A DNA stretch of 64,000 bases from Drosophila pseudoobscura (Eukaryota > Arthropoda > Insecta > Diptera > Drosophilidae): assembly GCF_009870125.1 (NCBI RefSeq), contig NC_046679.1, forward strand, positions 8,928,001-8,992,000, read 5' to 3'. This document shows, piece after piece, positions 1-11,700 of the stretch. Every line of letters begins with the position of its first letter. Positions within the stretch are counted from its first letter, which is position 1. The position numbers and the translations under genes are program-made. The notes under the pieces were generated by a model. The model did not search any database and was not told the DNA's origin. It was given only the letters and a program-made list of their open reading frames with translations.

Positions 1-921
1 TGCCAAGTCACTGCAGGAGGACGAGCAGCGATTGTCGCGCCTGCGCAAGGATGTGGACAACCTGATGAATGAGAAGAATGCCATTAGTGCGGCACTGACC
101 AAGCGCAACGAGGAGTACGATCGACTGAAGCACACGCTGGAAAACCTGCAGACGGTCTACGACCAGGCGGAGCGTCAGTGCGGCCAGTGCCAGGACGATA
201 TGCGGCTGATGGGCGTGGAGATCAAGAATTTACGCACCGAACGCGATGTGCTGCGTGCCGATCGCGAGAGTGCAGCCGACTTGCGGCAGGAGCTTCTGCA
301 AATGCATCGCATGCTCAATCAGGAGCGCATCAAGGCTCGCGCCCTGCAGGACGAAATGGTCACGCCGATGAATGTGCACCGCTGGCGTCTGCTCAGCGGC
401 AAAGATCCCGAGAAAATGGATCTGCTCGAACGCATTCGGATCCTGCGCAAGCAGCTGCTCTCCCAAAACGTGGCCGCCCTGGAGCATGAGCGGGCCCTCA
501 ACGAGGCCCAGCAGCTGTATGCGGCCCTGAAAGAGTTTATGCTGAAGCTGCCCAGCCACAAGGTGCGAGCGGAGTTAAACAGCGTCAAGGTGGGTGGGAA
601 ACTCCACTGGAATCTAGCCCTAATCCCTTAAATCTTTCCTTTCAGGCCACGCTATCTGCCAAGGAGCGTAAGCTGAGGGTTCTCAAGGCAGAGCTGAGTG
701 TCAAGGAGGCGGACGAGAAGTCCAATGTCGTGAAGCTGGAGGAAATGCGCCTCAATCTGGCGCTAACCAAGACACAGCTGCTGGAGGAGAAGAAACGCAA
801 GCAAAAGCTGCTGGAAGAACGCCAGATCCTAGAGCAAATGCAGGCCCATTGCTACTCGGCGCCCCCACAGCTGCCACGAACACTGGGAGCGGGCTTTAAG
901 ATGGTCACCACCTTGCTTTAA
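1..921 (+). CDS. CFAP58-type coiled-coil ciliary protein, C-terminal part (5' partial)
   Basis: The last two exons of a gene that enters from the left edge. Exons are 1..589 (open to the edge; the reading frame contains ATG 32 but coding probably starts upstream) and 646..921, with donor GTGGGT at 590 and acceptor TTTCAG ending at 645. The intron is 56 bp and the phase is 0. The protein is almost wholly charged heptad-like coiled coil. It contains the sequence TPMNVHRWRLLSGKDPE (about 362-412), the region I regard as the hallmark of the CFAP58/CCDC147 family of axonemal proteins of cilia and sperm flagella. The neighbouring minus-strand gene carries the same block, so the two are paralogs. 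The stop TAA ends at 921 and AATAAA lies at 962-967. In flies motile axonemes are confined to sperm and sensory cilia, so testis expression is likely but inferred. The family call is firm; the exact gene name is unknown to me. Confidence 0.8.
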
Positions 922-961
922 TCACGAGCTACGAGCTGGAGCCGGCTGGAGCAGCACACAC

Positions 962-967
962 AATAAA
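962..967 (+). terminator. Poly(A) signal AATAAA of the first CFAP58-type gene
   Basis: A canonical AATAAA lies 41 bp after the stop codon of the plus-strand gene. It falls four bases before the stop codon of the convergent minus-strand gene at 971, so the cleavage site of the plus transcript must lie inside the last exon of its neighbour. Confidence 0.7.
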
Positions 968-970
968 ACC

Positions 971-3824
971 TCAGCTGCCATCAGCACTCAGTTTTCTTTT
1001 CTTGCAGTCGCCGTAGGCGGAAACGGAGGATTTCTCGGCGTAGTACTGCTCCGTGTACTTCTCCAGGCAGCGCTTGTGGACGGTTTCAAGATTTGCTTGG
1101 CTGTGGCCCTGTTGCTTCATTTTGGTCTGGCACTCCTTGATGAGACAGTCGCGGCTCTTCAGATCGATCTCGTTGATTATCAGCTCGGCCTTGATGACCC
1201 GCAACTGGTTTCTCTGCTGACGATTGATGCGCTGCTGGGTGCAGAGCTTCTCCCGGACACTGGGATCCGGCATGTGCTTGATGCGCGCCTTGAAGGTCTC
1301 GAACAATCGCTCCGAATCTTGCAGCTTGTTGGCCATATTCAGGCGTTCCACATTGAGGCGCATGTTCTGCTTGAGCAGGGCCTGGATCTTGCGTATGAGC
1401 TCGTAGCGTCGGGGGTCCTTTCCGAGTATCACGCGCCAGCGATGAATGTGCAAGGGACTGGCCATCTCCGATGTGAAGGCAGAGATACGTACGCGCTCCT
1501 GCATGAGCTGTCGCTCCAGTCGCACCACATCCTGACGCATGGCCGCCCTGTTGCCCACCTCCCGCTGCATGCACTGGTGGGACATTCGCAAGTTCACAAT
1601 CTCCATTTTGAGCAGGCGAATGTCCTCCAGCCGCTGATTGTACTGCGACGTGCCCCTGTCGATGGCCGACTGCATGATGGCCTCCTTCTCGCGCAGCAGC
1701 CGCACCTCATCGTTGCGCCTCACCATCTGCAGGCCCACCAGGCTCTTCTCCTTGTTCACCTCGTCCAGGGACCAGGAGATTTGCTTGAAGCGCTTCTCGT
1801 CCTCGTCTATCGTGTGCTGTGCCTGCTCCAACCGGATCTTCATTTCGTGCAGATCGACACGCGTGTTGCCCAGCAGCCGGTCTTTCCCGTGGATCTCGTT
1901 CTGCTTCTGCTTGACGGTGCTCTTCAGCTGATCGATCTGATTACTCAGCGAGGAGATCTCCTTCTCGTTCGAGGCCACCGTGCCAGACAGCTGGTTGATC
2001 TGGTGCGACAGCCGGGTCACAGTGGCCTGCAGTATCTGTCGATCGCGCGTGCACAGGTCCATCGTTTTGAGCAGCATCACCCGTTCCGAGTGGGCGATCT
2101 CCATTTGCTTCTTAGCATTCATGTAATCCTGATGCTTGCGCTGCAGCTCTTCTTGGATAAACTCCAGTCGCTCGGTCTTTATCTGCAGCGTCTCTACGAA
2201 AGGAGGAGGTTTTAATGGGTTCCTAAGATCCCAGAAGTCACTTAAATGCCTCACCTTCTATGCTCTCGATCTTCTTGTGCGCTTCATTGAGCTCCACGGC
2301 CAGCTCTCGCTTCTCCCGGGTAATCCTCTGTACCGTCTGTTCCTTCTCGTCCAGCTTCTTGTTGGCCCGCAAGAGGTCGACATTCACATCCTGAAGTTGA
2401 GACCGAATAGAGGCCATTCCATGGCGTAGTCCGGCGACCACATCATTAATGCGAACAATCTCCAGTTGTAGCTTGCCCCGGGCGCGGTTAATGTCGTCCT
2501 TCTGCTGGGTAATCTCATCCAGCTTGGCCATCGTCATTGATTGCTTCTTCTCCATGGCTTTGATCTCGTTTCTGCCAACATAGTGAGGAAGGGAGGATCA
2601 TTAGGGTGGTATCCACCCTGGAGAGGAGACTTACTCTTTAACTATGATCTGATCATTCAAGTCGGAGTTCTTTTTGACAAGCTGAATGAAGCGACGTTCC
2701 AGCAGCACGGCATCGTCGGTTTTCTTTTTCAGATCGCGATCAACGTTGCGCCGATAGGCCTCCAGTTCTTCATTGTCTCGGCGAAGGGCATTGTTCATGT
2801 CCTCCGACAGCTTGAGGTTCATCACCAGACGGTTCTTCTCCTCCTGCTTGTGGTGGAATGTCCTGCTCACCGTATAGTTCTCGCGGGAGAGACGTTCATT
2901 GGTCAACTTGAGCCTGTCGTTCATGGCCATCACTTCGGACTTTTCCTTTTCGATGTACTTTAATATATGCAGGGTCTGCAGGGCTGCATCCAGTTCTTTC
3001 TGCACTGACAAAATTCTCTCCTCGTAGACCTCGCAGTCCTTGCGATGCTTGGATATAAGCTTGAAGCTGTCGGACTCCAATACCTTGAGGCGAATCTGCT
3101 GGCCAGCGATGGTCTCGCGCAGCGACTGGATCACCGAGTCCAGAGTTTCGGAGTAAATGCGATTCAGTTCCAAACGTTTCTGATAATCCTTCAATTCACC
3201 TGCCACACGGTCGCGTTCTCTGTAGACCATGCCACGGATGCGGGTCTCCTTTCTGAAAATCGCACAAGGAGAATCCTTAGAAAGGACACTCTTCTTGGAT
3301 TTGTTTCAGTTAACCTACTGACTGAGACGATTCTCCTGGGCCTCGGCCCTTGTGAGACGTGGTGCGCCTTGAACGAGCGTCGATAGTTGATCCTGCATGA
3401 GGGCCTCCCGATGCTTCACTGCGTCCGTGGTCCGCCAGGAGTCGGCCAGGGCCTCACGCAGCTTCTCCATCATCGCCTCCGAGATGGCCGTTGTCCGCAG
3501 GGCCAGGTCCAGCTTCTCGTCTGCCATCACCACCTTCACGTGCATGGCCACGCCGTTTTCCACTTCACTGACGTACCGGGAATGGATCCTCGCCAGAATA
3601 TCCACATATCGTTTGACCTTGGACGCCACAGAGTTTTGCCGCGCTGACAGGTGCTGCACAAGCTGATAGGATGTGGCAAAGAATTCCTCGTCTAGATCTT
3701 CAATGAGATCGAGCTGCGCGACCTCCACATTGTCCGGAAACAGCTCTTCCAATGGCACCTCTGGCTCTTCCGGGACGACTTTGGTAGACCGGTTTTTGGA
3801 AGCATTGCGCTTTCGGGCGGACAT
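971..3824 (-). CDS. CFAP58-type coiled-coil ciliary protein, full length (about 887 aa)
   Basis: Four exons, read right to left: 3824..3319, 3252..2635, 2571..2255, 2193..971. All junctions are GT-AG with compatible phases (GTAGGT, GTAAGT and GTGAGG donors) and the introns are 61-66 bp. The product is about 887 residues, close to the roughly 870 of vertebrate CFAP58. It starts MSARKRNASKNRST, has an acidic N-terminal segment, then continuous coiled coil. The family block SPLHIHRWRVILGKDP is near residue 730, in the same position relative to the C-terminus as in the convergent paralog. CFAP58 proteins are axoneme and manchette-associated proteins needed for flagellum assembly, so a role in sperm tails or sensory cilia is inferred. 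The ATG at 3824 gives the only long N-terminus and is followed downstream by phase-consistent exons. The minus-strand ATTAAA near 922-917, inside the neighbour's last codons, is the nearest poly(A)-like signal I see. Confidence 0.85.
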
Positions 3825-5741
3825 TTCTCGACAATGAACGGGGTGGAAACCAAATCAAAGAAATGGACGAATTGAATGCACAAAAGGTGCAACGCAACGA
3901 AAGGGTGTGGGTGGGGTGTGTGTGTGTGTAAGAAGGAAAAAGAAGCTCCCCTTGCAATTGAAACGAATAGTGTAATGAATGAATTCAAACTAAATCAATA
4001 CCAACTACATGATTCTGATGTATTCAGAGAGGTCTACTAGACCTCTTGAGGGATGTTTCCGTGTTAAGCGATTGTCTTTATAGCCCAAGATAATTATTTG
4101 CAAGTCCAGAAAGATAATGACCTGAAATCCTGAATGATAATTCTTGGCATGCACAACTTTTGAAGACTCTCATCTACTAGATTCCCAAATATTATTACAA
4201 TCGATGTTGCTAGTCAGAATGCAGAAAATAGGTTTGATTCTCACGCCTCGCACTCTTTCTCTCTCTCTGTGTCTCTTCCAGTGTGACTTAGCTTAGCTTT
4301 TTTTAGTTCTTCTAGTGAGACTTGTACTTGTACGTGTGCGCGATGCCTCGACCAAAAGGCTACTGCTCTAACCTTACAACATGTTAGATTAGGTTAGGTA
4401 ACCTTCACCTAACCTTACAATATGTATTCCCAATAATATCGTTTGGTTTATGGCAATGGGTATTCCATTCCTAAAGATCTTATAGATCTAAAACAGCGGT
4501 GGGCACGCTTCGAGTTAAGCCTCGTCCTGTAAAAAACATGTATATTTTTTTTGTATCTAGTATTCTTATGATGAAAACTGCTCACAAGTTGGAGGCACAA
4601 ATGTGCTCCACAACACAAGAAAAACGCTTTTTCTTTTTTGATTTTATTTAAGCATAAAATTGCATATATTTCTTAAACAGAGATGTTTACAGATTATTTC
4701 GTTTTGTTACACTTTTTTTGTGGTTTTGTTTTATACAAGTTTGGATCAGAAAATATATATATTGTATTGTATATATGTATCTTTAGTGGTACTGCATACT
4801 GGATACTCGGTTACTATTTATTGTTTTGAAATACTTTTGAAATTTAAGGATTCCATATTCCGATTACACACAGATATAGATTATGGATTACGGATTACAC
4901 GACAACCATATAATATGCCATCGAAAGTCAAGAAAGAGGTGAACGAACGAACAAACGAACGCGTTTTACAAATAAAATAATTAATACATACGAAAATTAC
5001 GATAAATCACAAAAAATGTTTCGCAAATTTTTGCTACAATTAACGGCTACTATCATCGCGTGATCATCCTATATATACTTCCTCGAATCAATGCTAGAAA
5101 AATATACACTTATACGATATACGATATATATATTTATATATTTGTCCCGATATATATCGTAGGACCTTGGCTAGTGACAAAAAGATTTGCAATGTTTTAA
5201 AGCTAGAGCTAGGTGCTCCCGTAAGCCCTCAATAAACAGAAACAGAAACAGCAACAGAAAAGTAAAGACTAACAAAAAACGAATACGTATTCTTCGATCT
5301 TCTATTGAAATGCTGGCCACGACCAAACTTATAGCTGGCGCCATCTGTTGACAAGTCTGAATTGATATGAACCCAATTAAATATATATATACGCAAATAC
5401 TCGTATAGTCTTATATTGTAGACAGAAAATCAAAGCATTACCCGCTCAATGGTTGGTCATTGTTTTTGAAGATAAAAACAAATATATATATACATAATTC
5501 ATTGATTATGTATAGTCATTTATATATAGTACATATATCTGAACGATCTATTTATGCAAGCTCTCGCTTTGTGCATGGATTTATGTTTAGGATTACGTAT
5601 CAAATAAAGAAAACAATTTTTGAAGAACAATTGCGTTTCACAGTTTGCTTTTCCATCTTCTCGCCCTCGTCCTCGCCGTCGTCCGCTCGCGTCACTTATT
5701 TTTTGGTCATCAGCTGCGCCGCAAAGCGCCAATGGCCGGTC
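3825..5741. other. Lst2: Intergenic region: promoter of the CFAP58-type gene and 3' UTR of Lst2
   Basis: No coding gene is visible. The left part must hold the promoter of the minus-strand CFAP58-type gene; no TATA box stands out. The right part is AT-rich and is the likely 3' UTR of Lst2, whose stop is at 5742. Minus-strand AATAAA signals occur at 4643-4648 and 4817-4822 and either could end the transcript. A small inverted repeat (AGGTTAGGT at 4391-4399 and ACCTAACCT at 4407-4415) and runs of TATATA near 5120-5155 are the only other structure noted. Confidence 0.5.
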
Positions 5742-8700
5742 CTAAGAGGCGGTCGCCGTCTGCACTCGTCCAGCCTGGCTCTGCATTTGAACGCCAACAT
5801 TGACGCTGACGTTTGTGGTGGTGGAGGAGGAGCGGACCTGGACCTCGCGCACATAGCACTCGCGACAGACGCGCACTGCCTTCGTGAGGCCGTATTTGGG
5901 CAGTGGGGCGGTCGCATTCGAGCAGACACCGCAAAAGACGCCGCCACAGTTGCGACAGTGATGACGGCGCCGGAAGGCAGTGAAGGGCGTCTGGCAGGAC
6001 ATGCAACGTGGCGCCTTGCCATCGGGTATCCAGGCTGGCGGCGCAAGCGTTGCCGCGGCTGTTGCTGTCGATGTGGACGAAGGCATTTGGGTTTCGTTGT
6101 TGCTCTGCAGGCGGCGACGGCTGCTGCCACTTCGTGTGCTCACGGGGGAATTCTGTTCGGAGCTGGAACTGGTCGATGAGGCGCTGGAGGGGGTATTGCT
6201 GCCCACGGAATTGTTGCGCTGACGCTGCAATTGCACCTGCACTTGATGCTGGTGCTGCTGCTGCTGCTGGTGGTCCTGCTGCTGTTGCATCTCCTGCTCC
6301 TGCTGGTGCACAGGCGCTGGCATGCTCCTGGCAATAGTCTCCTGATCACCCAGACTTCGACTGCGCGTCACATGGTTGCGGGTCGTGGCGGAACTGCTAC
6401 TGGTGTTGCTGCTGCTCGGATTATCGATGGTGTTGTTGCGCTGCATTGTGGCGCCGGCAGAGTGACGGGAGCCAGCGCTGAACACATTGTCCAGCTCTGG
6501 ATTAACCTCCTCGGCTGAGTAAATGCTTTGATTGGAGCCGGCGCTCTCCTGTATCACATCGTTTTCGGAGGCACGGAACTCGAACAGCTCCGACTCCTTT
6601 GTCTTTTCCGGTATCTCGATCTGCTCCTCCTCCACGGACGACATATTCATGAGGAACACGCTGCGCAATATCTGCCGCAAATCGGAGGCAAAGTTCGTCT
6701 GCAGCTGATCGGCAACGCCAGCAATGCACACGAATAGACGATGCAGTAGGTTCTCGGTGCTCCTGGGAAACAGATATTTAAGGGTTATTGTGGAAATTCC
6801 ATTACAAAGCAAACAAAACTCACTTGAACTTGAGGCGGGCCGTGGTGTTGCGCATCGCAAGCGATACATCGTCGGAGAGCGAGGATGCGGCACTAGTGTC
6901 GCCACTGGCCAGGCCCTGCTCCTGCTGTTCCACCTCCACGGCGGCCTCCATGCTGCATCGCTTACGTCCGCTGCGTGTCAGACGATGTGGATGCGGTTGA
7001 TGATGGTGTGGCTGGTGTTGCAGCTGTTGCTGGTGCGTCGAGTGATGGTGATGATGGTGGTGGCGATGATGATGGCGATGACTGTGACTGTGACTGTGAC
7101 TATGCCGTTGGCGGCTGCTCTGGAGGGTCTGCTGTTCTTGCTGCTGCTGCTGTTCCTGTTCCTCTGTCGATTTGATTGTCTCTCCTTGGTCTCTGTGTGG
7201 TTCGCTGTCATCGCTGCTGGCTAGACGCAGCCGCTGCAGTGCAGCGCTCGTACTGGGCTCCTCCTCGTCCTCCTTTCTGTGACCCTGCTGCTGCTGCTGC
7301 TCTTGCTGCTGGTCCCCCGTTCCGTACTCATCATCATCTTCGCTGGCCACGAAGTTATCCGTGAGTGGAACCTGTTGCGGTTGCAGTAGATTTCCCAGAT
7401 TCGTGTTGGGTATAAGATACCCAGAGGCACAATCCGCGGCCACAATGTCTTTGAGCAGCTGCTCCTCATCTGTATCATCCTCTGTATCCTCCAGTTCGTC
7501 CTCCTCATCCTCGTCCTCCTCCTCCTCATCCTCATCTTCGTCATCGCCGTCTGACCAATCGGCTGGGGGATGTGTAGAGTTGCTGCTGGCCGCCGACGAT
7601 GTCGTGGAGGCAATCGAATGCGAGGGCGTTGGCGATGGTGCCGGCGATGCTGTGGGCGTACTGCTGGCCGATAGCGACAACATGGACGGAGAGCGTGGCG
7701 GCAACGTCGTTGATTCGTTGCTATTCTGCTGATTGTTGTTGTTATTCCGCTGATCTACCAGTCGCTCCACAGTTCCAGCACCGCTGCCAGTGCCAGTGCC
7801 ACTGCCACTGCTGCTGCTGCTCTTGTTGTTGTTGTTATTGTTGCTGCTCGTTGTCGGAGTGGAGCTATGCTCTGGAGTGGGTGCCTCTATGCTACTGGAG
7901 CCCACAGGCACCTGAAAGGCAGAGAAAAACACCATTAAAAACCATAAATAAAAGATATATCCGTAGGATTCCAACCTTTGTGTTGATATCCTCATTGGTG
8001 CACAAGAGTTTCTCCAATTGATAGAGCTCCTGGTTGTTGAGGTTCCTCAGGAGATCCCGTATCTTGATGAGGATCGTGCGAAACGGACGAAACATCTCCG
8101 ACAGCTGATCCCCCGGCATATCCATATCGAGCGGCCCCTTGGCATAGACCACAAGCCCGGCCACGATGGCCAGACGTGGAATGGAGAACATCAGACCCGG
8201 ATCGAAGGCATCAACCATATCCTGATCGAGCAGACCTATCTTCAGGGCACGCTGCAGCGTCTCCGAGAAGAGGACACCGATCCACTGCTGCATCTCGTAC
8301 TCGTGACGGGATTTCACCTGCACCATGGCGCTCACGTAGCTCAGCTCGAACTCGGCAAAGAGGCGATCGAAGATCTTCAGGCTTTCGTACAGCTGCTCGG
8401 TGGTGTAGTCGTTGAGGTCCAGATGGAGGGTCTTGCTGTTGGGGACATTATTCCGCAGGCATTGATCTCTCAGTAGGACGCGCACATTGCCCAGACTCTT
8501 GGTGACGGCCTGGGCCAGAGGTCGCATCTCCTTGCTCTCCACCTCCCGATTCATGATCGAAGAGCCGGCCGCCAGGCACTCGGCGCCGAACCACAGCTGT
8601 CCGGCGAGATTCTCCTGCAGCACTTCCTCGGGGAACTTGGCGCGAAATGCGCGCGGATCACGATCCTCGCCGAGCAGCTCCTCCATAATCAGATTCGTGA

Positions 8701-11700
8701 TCGACAGCACCTTGTCCTGTAGAAGAAGAAGGCGTTTAGTGGACGGCGAGACACCTCTACACCAAGCCCCTGGTTCTCTCGTACCTGATTCTGTCGCAGT
8801 CTGCTGACCAATCGGGAGCATCGATCCGGCTCTGCACGTCCATCGAAGCTGTCCAGTTCACTGGCCACCGCCGTCAGCGATCGATCGGCATGGAAAAAGC
8901 GCGCCAGCAGCGACTTGTCATCGGCCTGCAAATGCATGTGGGGGAAATGCGGATATTTATGGATGAGTAACAAGTTCCAACGATAAGGCTTATCGCCCCA
9001 GAGTCAATTGCAGTGCAAATTATTATCAAGAGGGGGTTGGGAATGGGGATGGGGAGGGGGCGGGCCATCGCGCTGAACCGCAAAGAGCGTGTGACAAGTG
9101 CATGGCGGATGACACCCCGGCGTAGGCGGTGACGATGATTCACGAGATCCACTAGACACGTAGAAACGCTGTCACACAGACTGACGTTTAATTAGAGCTC
9201 CGCTTTTGTTGTGGTTTGTTTTTTTTTTGGGTTTTTTGTTGGATTTCACAACAAATCATCGAATCACGTATTCATTGTATATAAAGTCGGTTGAGAGGTG
9301 GTATCTTTAGTAGATAGTGGACTAAACACGATCCATATGTAAAGCTTAGGAAGGGGTTCCCATGCATACCCGGTACTGGGAGAGTAGAGGAGTATATTCG
9401 GTTTGTGTGACACCCGGAAGGAAGCGTTTCCGACCCCATTAAGTATATATATTCCTTATCAGCATCATTAGCCGAGTCGATATAGCCATGTCTGCCTGTC
9501 CGTCTGTCTTTTTTGACGCCTAGTACTCATTATTATAGCTAGAAAGAAGAAATAAACCTACCATGGGCATACTCTTTTCCAAATACTGACTGAGTATCGG
9601 GGATAGGTGTAGCCACCGAAAAACTATCTTTTAATAGAACTCCTCTGCAAAAGATCTCATCTTTATTATCCTATTCACTCGAAAGACAACCAAACACCCG
9701 ATATTTATGAATACAAATCAATTTTTGTTAACAGAACATCACATTATAGCAAAGTTATAGAAGTTTTCTTAAGAAATGTTAAGAAAAATCATAGGTTTTT
9801 CATGGAAAGACTTTTCTACTAACGATTTGGTTTCAAGGCAGTTTAAAGTCAGCTTTCAATCGGATTTAGCTTTGCTTTGGGCAGAATACCCATAATCTAT
9901 AACCCACAACGGCTAGAAAGGTGCGTACTATATATTTTAGTGGTACTATTCAAAGGATTGCCATAAACCTGTGACCAAATACTAACCAGAAATCTGAAAA
10001 ACTACCAAATCAAACGAATTAATGGAGCAATGGAAATGCCTGTTCATGTAATGCTCTCTTGTGGGTCGTTACAAGCCTCAAGCCTCGTCTGCAGTTGAAT
10101 AATCCAACAATAGAGGTGTTAACAAGCGAAGAAAACTAAAGATGATGCAATGCACTGGTCCCCCAACTTCGGAGTGGAGCCCAAACAACAATACATTTTT
10201 GTTATCGAACATGCAACGCAGGGCACAGATGGTGATTCGAATTTTAATGATATGGATTCATCGGCAGAATCACGTGGCTGCAATTAAGCTGAGGAGCTGC
10301 CTGCCCAAAAGCACGAGATTCTGAGTAGCAGAGAGAGAGAGAGAGAGAGAGAGAAGCAGGGACAGATCCAAAGAGAGACAACAATAAACAGCGTTTTATC
10401 GGCAGTTGAACTTGTTTTCTCCTTCGCATGTCTGTGTGGGCTCTCTCGGCTTGGTCTTTGCTCTCTTTAAATTCGAACTACAACAAAAACGGTATAAAAC
10501 GGAGTACGGAGTAAGATCAGAGGGGGGTAAGGCCCCTAAGATCAGCTAAATATTGGGAGGGGGAGAAAGGGGAAAGGAAACAAATTGTACGAAATGTGTT
10601 TATTATAAAGGTAAACACCAACACCAATCCAAATATCGTTGACTTTTTGCCTTCAAAACTGCGCAGCAGGCGACGACGAAGCGTCACTGAGATGGAAATG
10701 GCGTTTACCAGGCTGCCAGGCCAAGGTATATTCAAGAGAAGGTGATGCCAATCGTACTCTCTATTTGCATTTGCAGGATTTCTGTAGAGGTTTACTTATA
10801 ACCTGGTTCTATATTGAGGGGCCTTCGTGGAATGAAGGGCGAAAGACAGTTTGTTTGCTGTACGAATTACCCATAAGCGAATGGACACATTCGTTACATA
10901 AAATATACAGACAATATGGTAAACTTTTGTGAAAATGAAAAAAAGAGGCTGGCTCAAAATATTCAGCCAGCCTCTTTATTCCAATATATTCAATAATATT
11001 CCAATATTGTGGGAATAAAAAAACCGATAATCAGCTGTTTTTAGGTGCCATTCACATGTGAACGTCGAAGACGTCTCCGCTTCGGCCTCACCTTCTTTAT
11101 TTACAAACTGTTAAGCCCTGATTCAAGCAAATAAATAATTCAAGGGAAATTTGTGTGCAACAACAACAAAGAAAACAGTTAATTACACTTTTAGCTAGAT
11201 TTCCAGTTACACGATAAAGCCGCAACACAACCACCGCTTCCCACTACATATTCCGGTGTGTTGCAGGTGAATGTCTATGAATGATTCACACACAGCAAAT
11301 CGATGAATCGATGCAGAAAATTGTATTCGTATTCGTATTCGTAGTGGTTCGATACGATTTCGTCATATGTAAGACCATAGGCCTCAAGGTAAACCACACA
11401 CACACGAAAAAGGGTAATATGTTTTATTGGTGTTTAAACAACAATTTAATGAGCAGAAAATGTTTCTGGAAATGTTTGAAGGTGGGAAACCACACAACAT
11501 TCGTTTTGAAATTGAGAATACTATAGGTTGAGGCAAGGCCATGACTAGTTCAATGACTGGAGACGCACGCTTCGCTCAGTGCCACACACGTTCTCCCCAC
11601 CTCCCCGCCCGTCGGTGGCACTCAATACAGCACCTCCTCTCTCGCTCGCTCTCGCTAGCTCTCGCCATCTCCGGTTCTGGCCATCATTTCCCGCTCTCTC

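Noticed and set aside
1076-2215. Plus-strand open frame of about 379 codons
   Set aside because: It is the antisense shadow of the CFAP58-type exon at 971-2193; its Leu/His/Asp-rich make-up reflects the complement of coiled-coil codons.
5460-6179. Plus-strand open frame of 239 codons
   Set aside because: It overlaps antisense the FYVE exon of Lst2 and the AT-rich 3' UTR, and shows no domain.
7892-7975. N-terminal or C-terminal extensions of Lst2 exons across short introns
   Set aside because: Clear GT-AG sites remove these bases and the spliced product (INTK joined to VPVGSSS) matches the family.
8926-8973. Local start codon for Lst2 ([13 protein letters not shown])
   Set aside because: The segment lies upstream of a good acceptor (TTTGCAG) and does not resemble the family, whereas 27196-27231 encodes the expected N-terminus.
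10639-10932. Open frame of 97 codons in Lst2 intron 1
   Set aside because: No domain or splice context; length is within chance for the interval.
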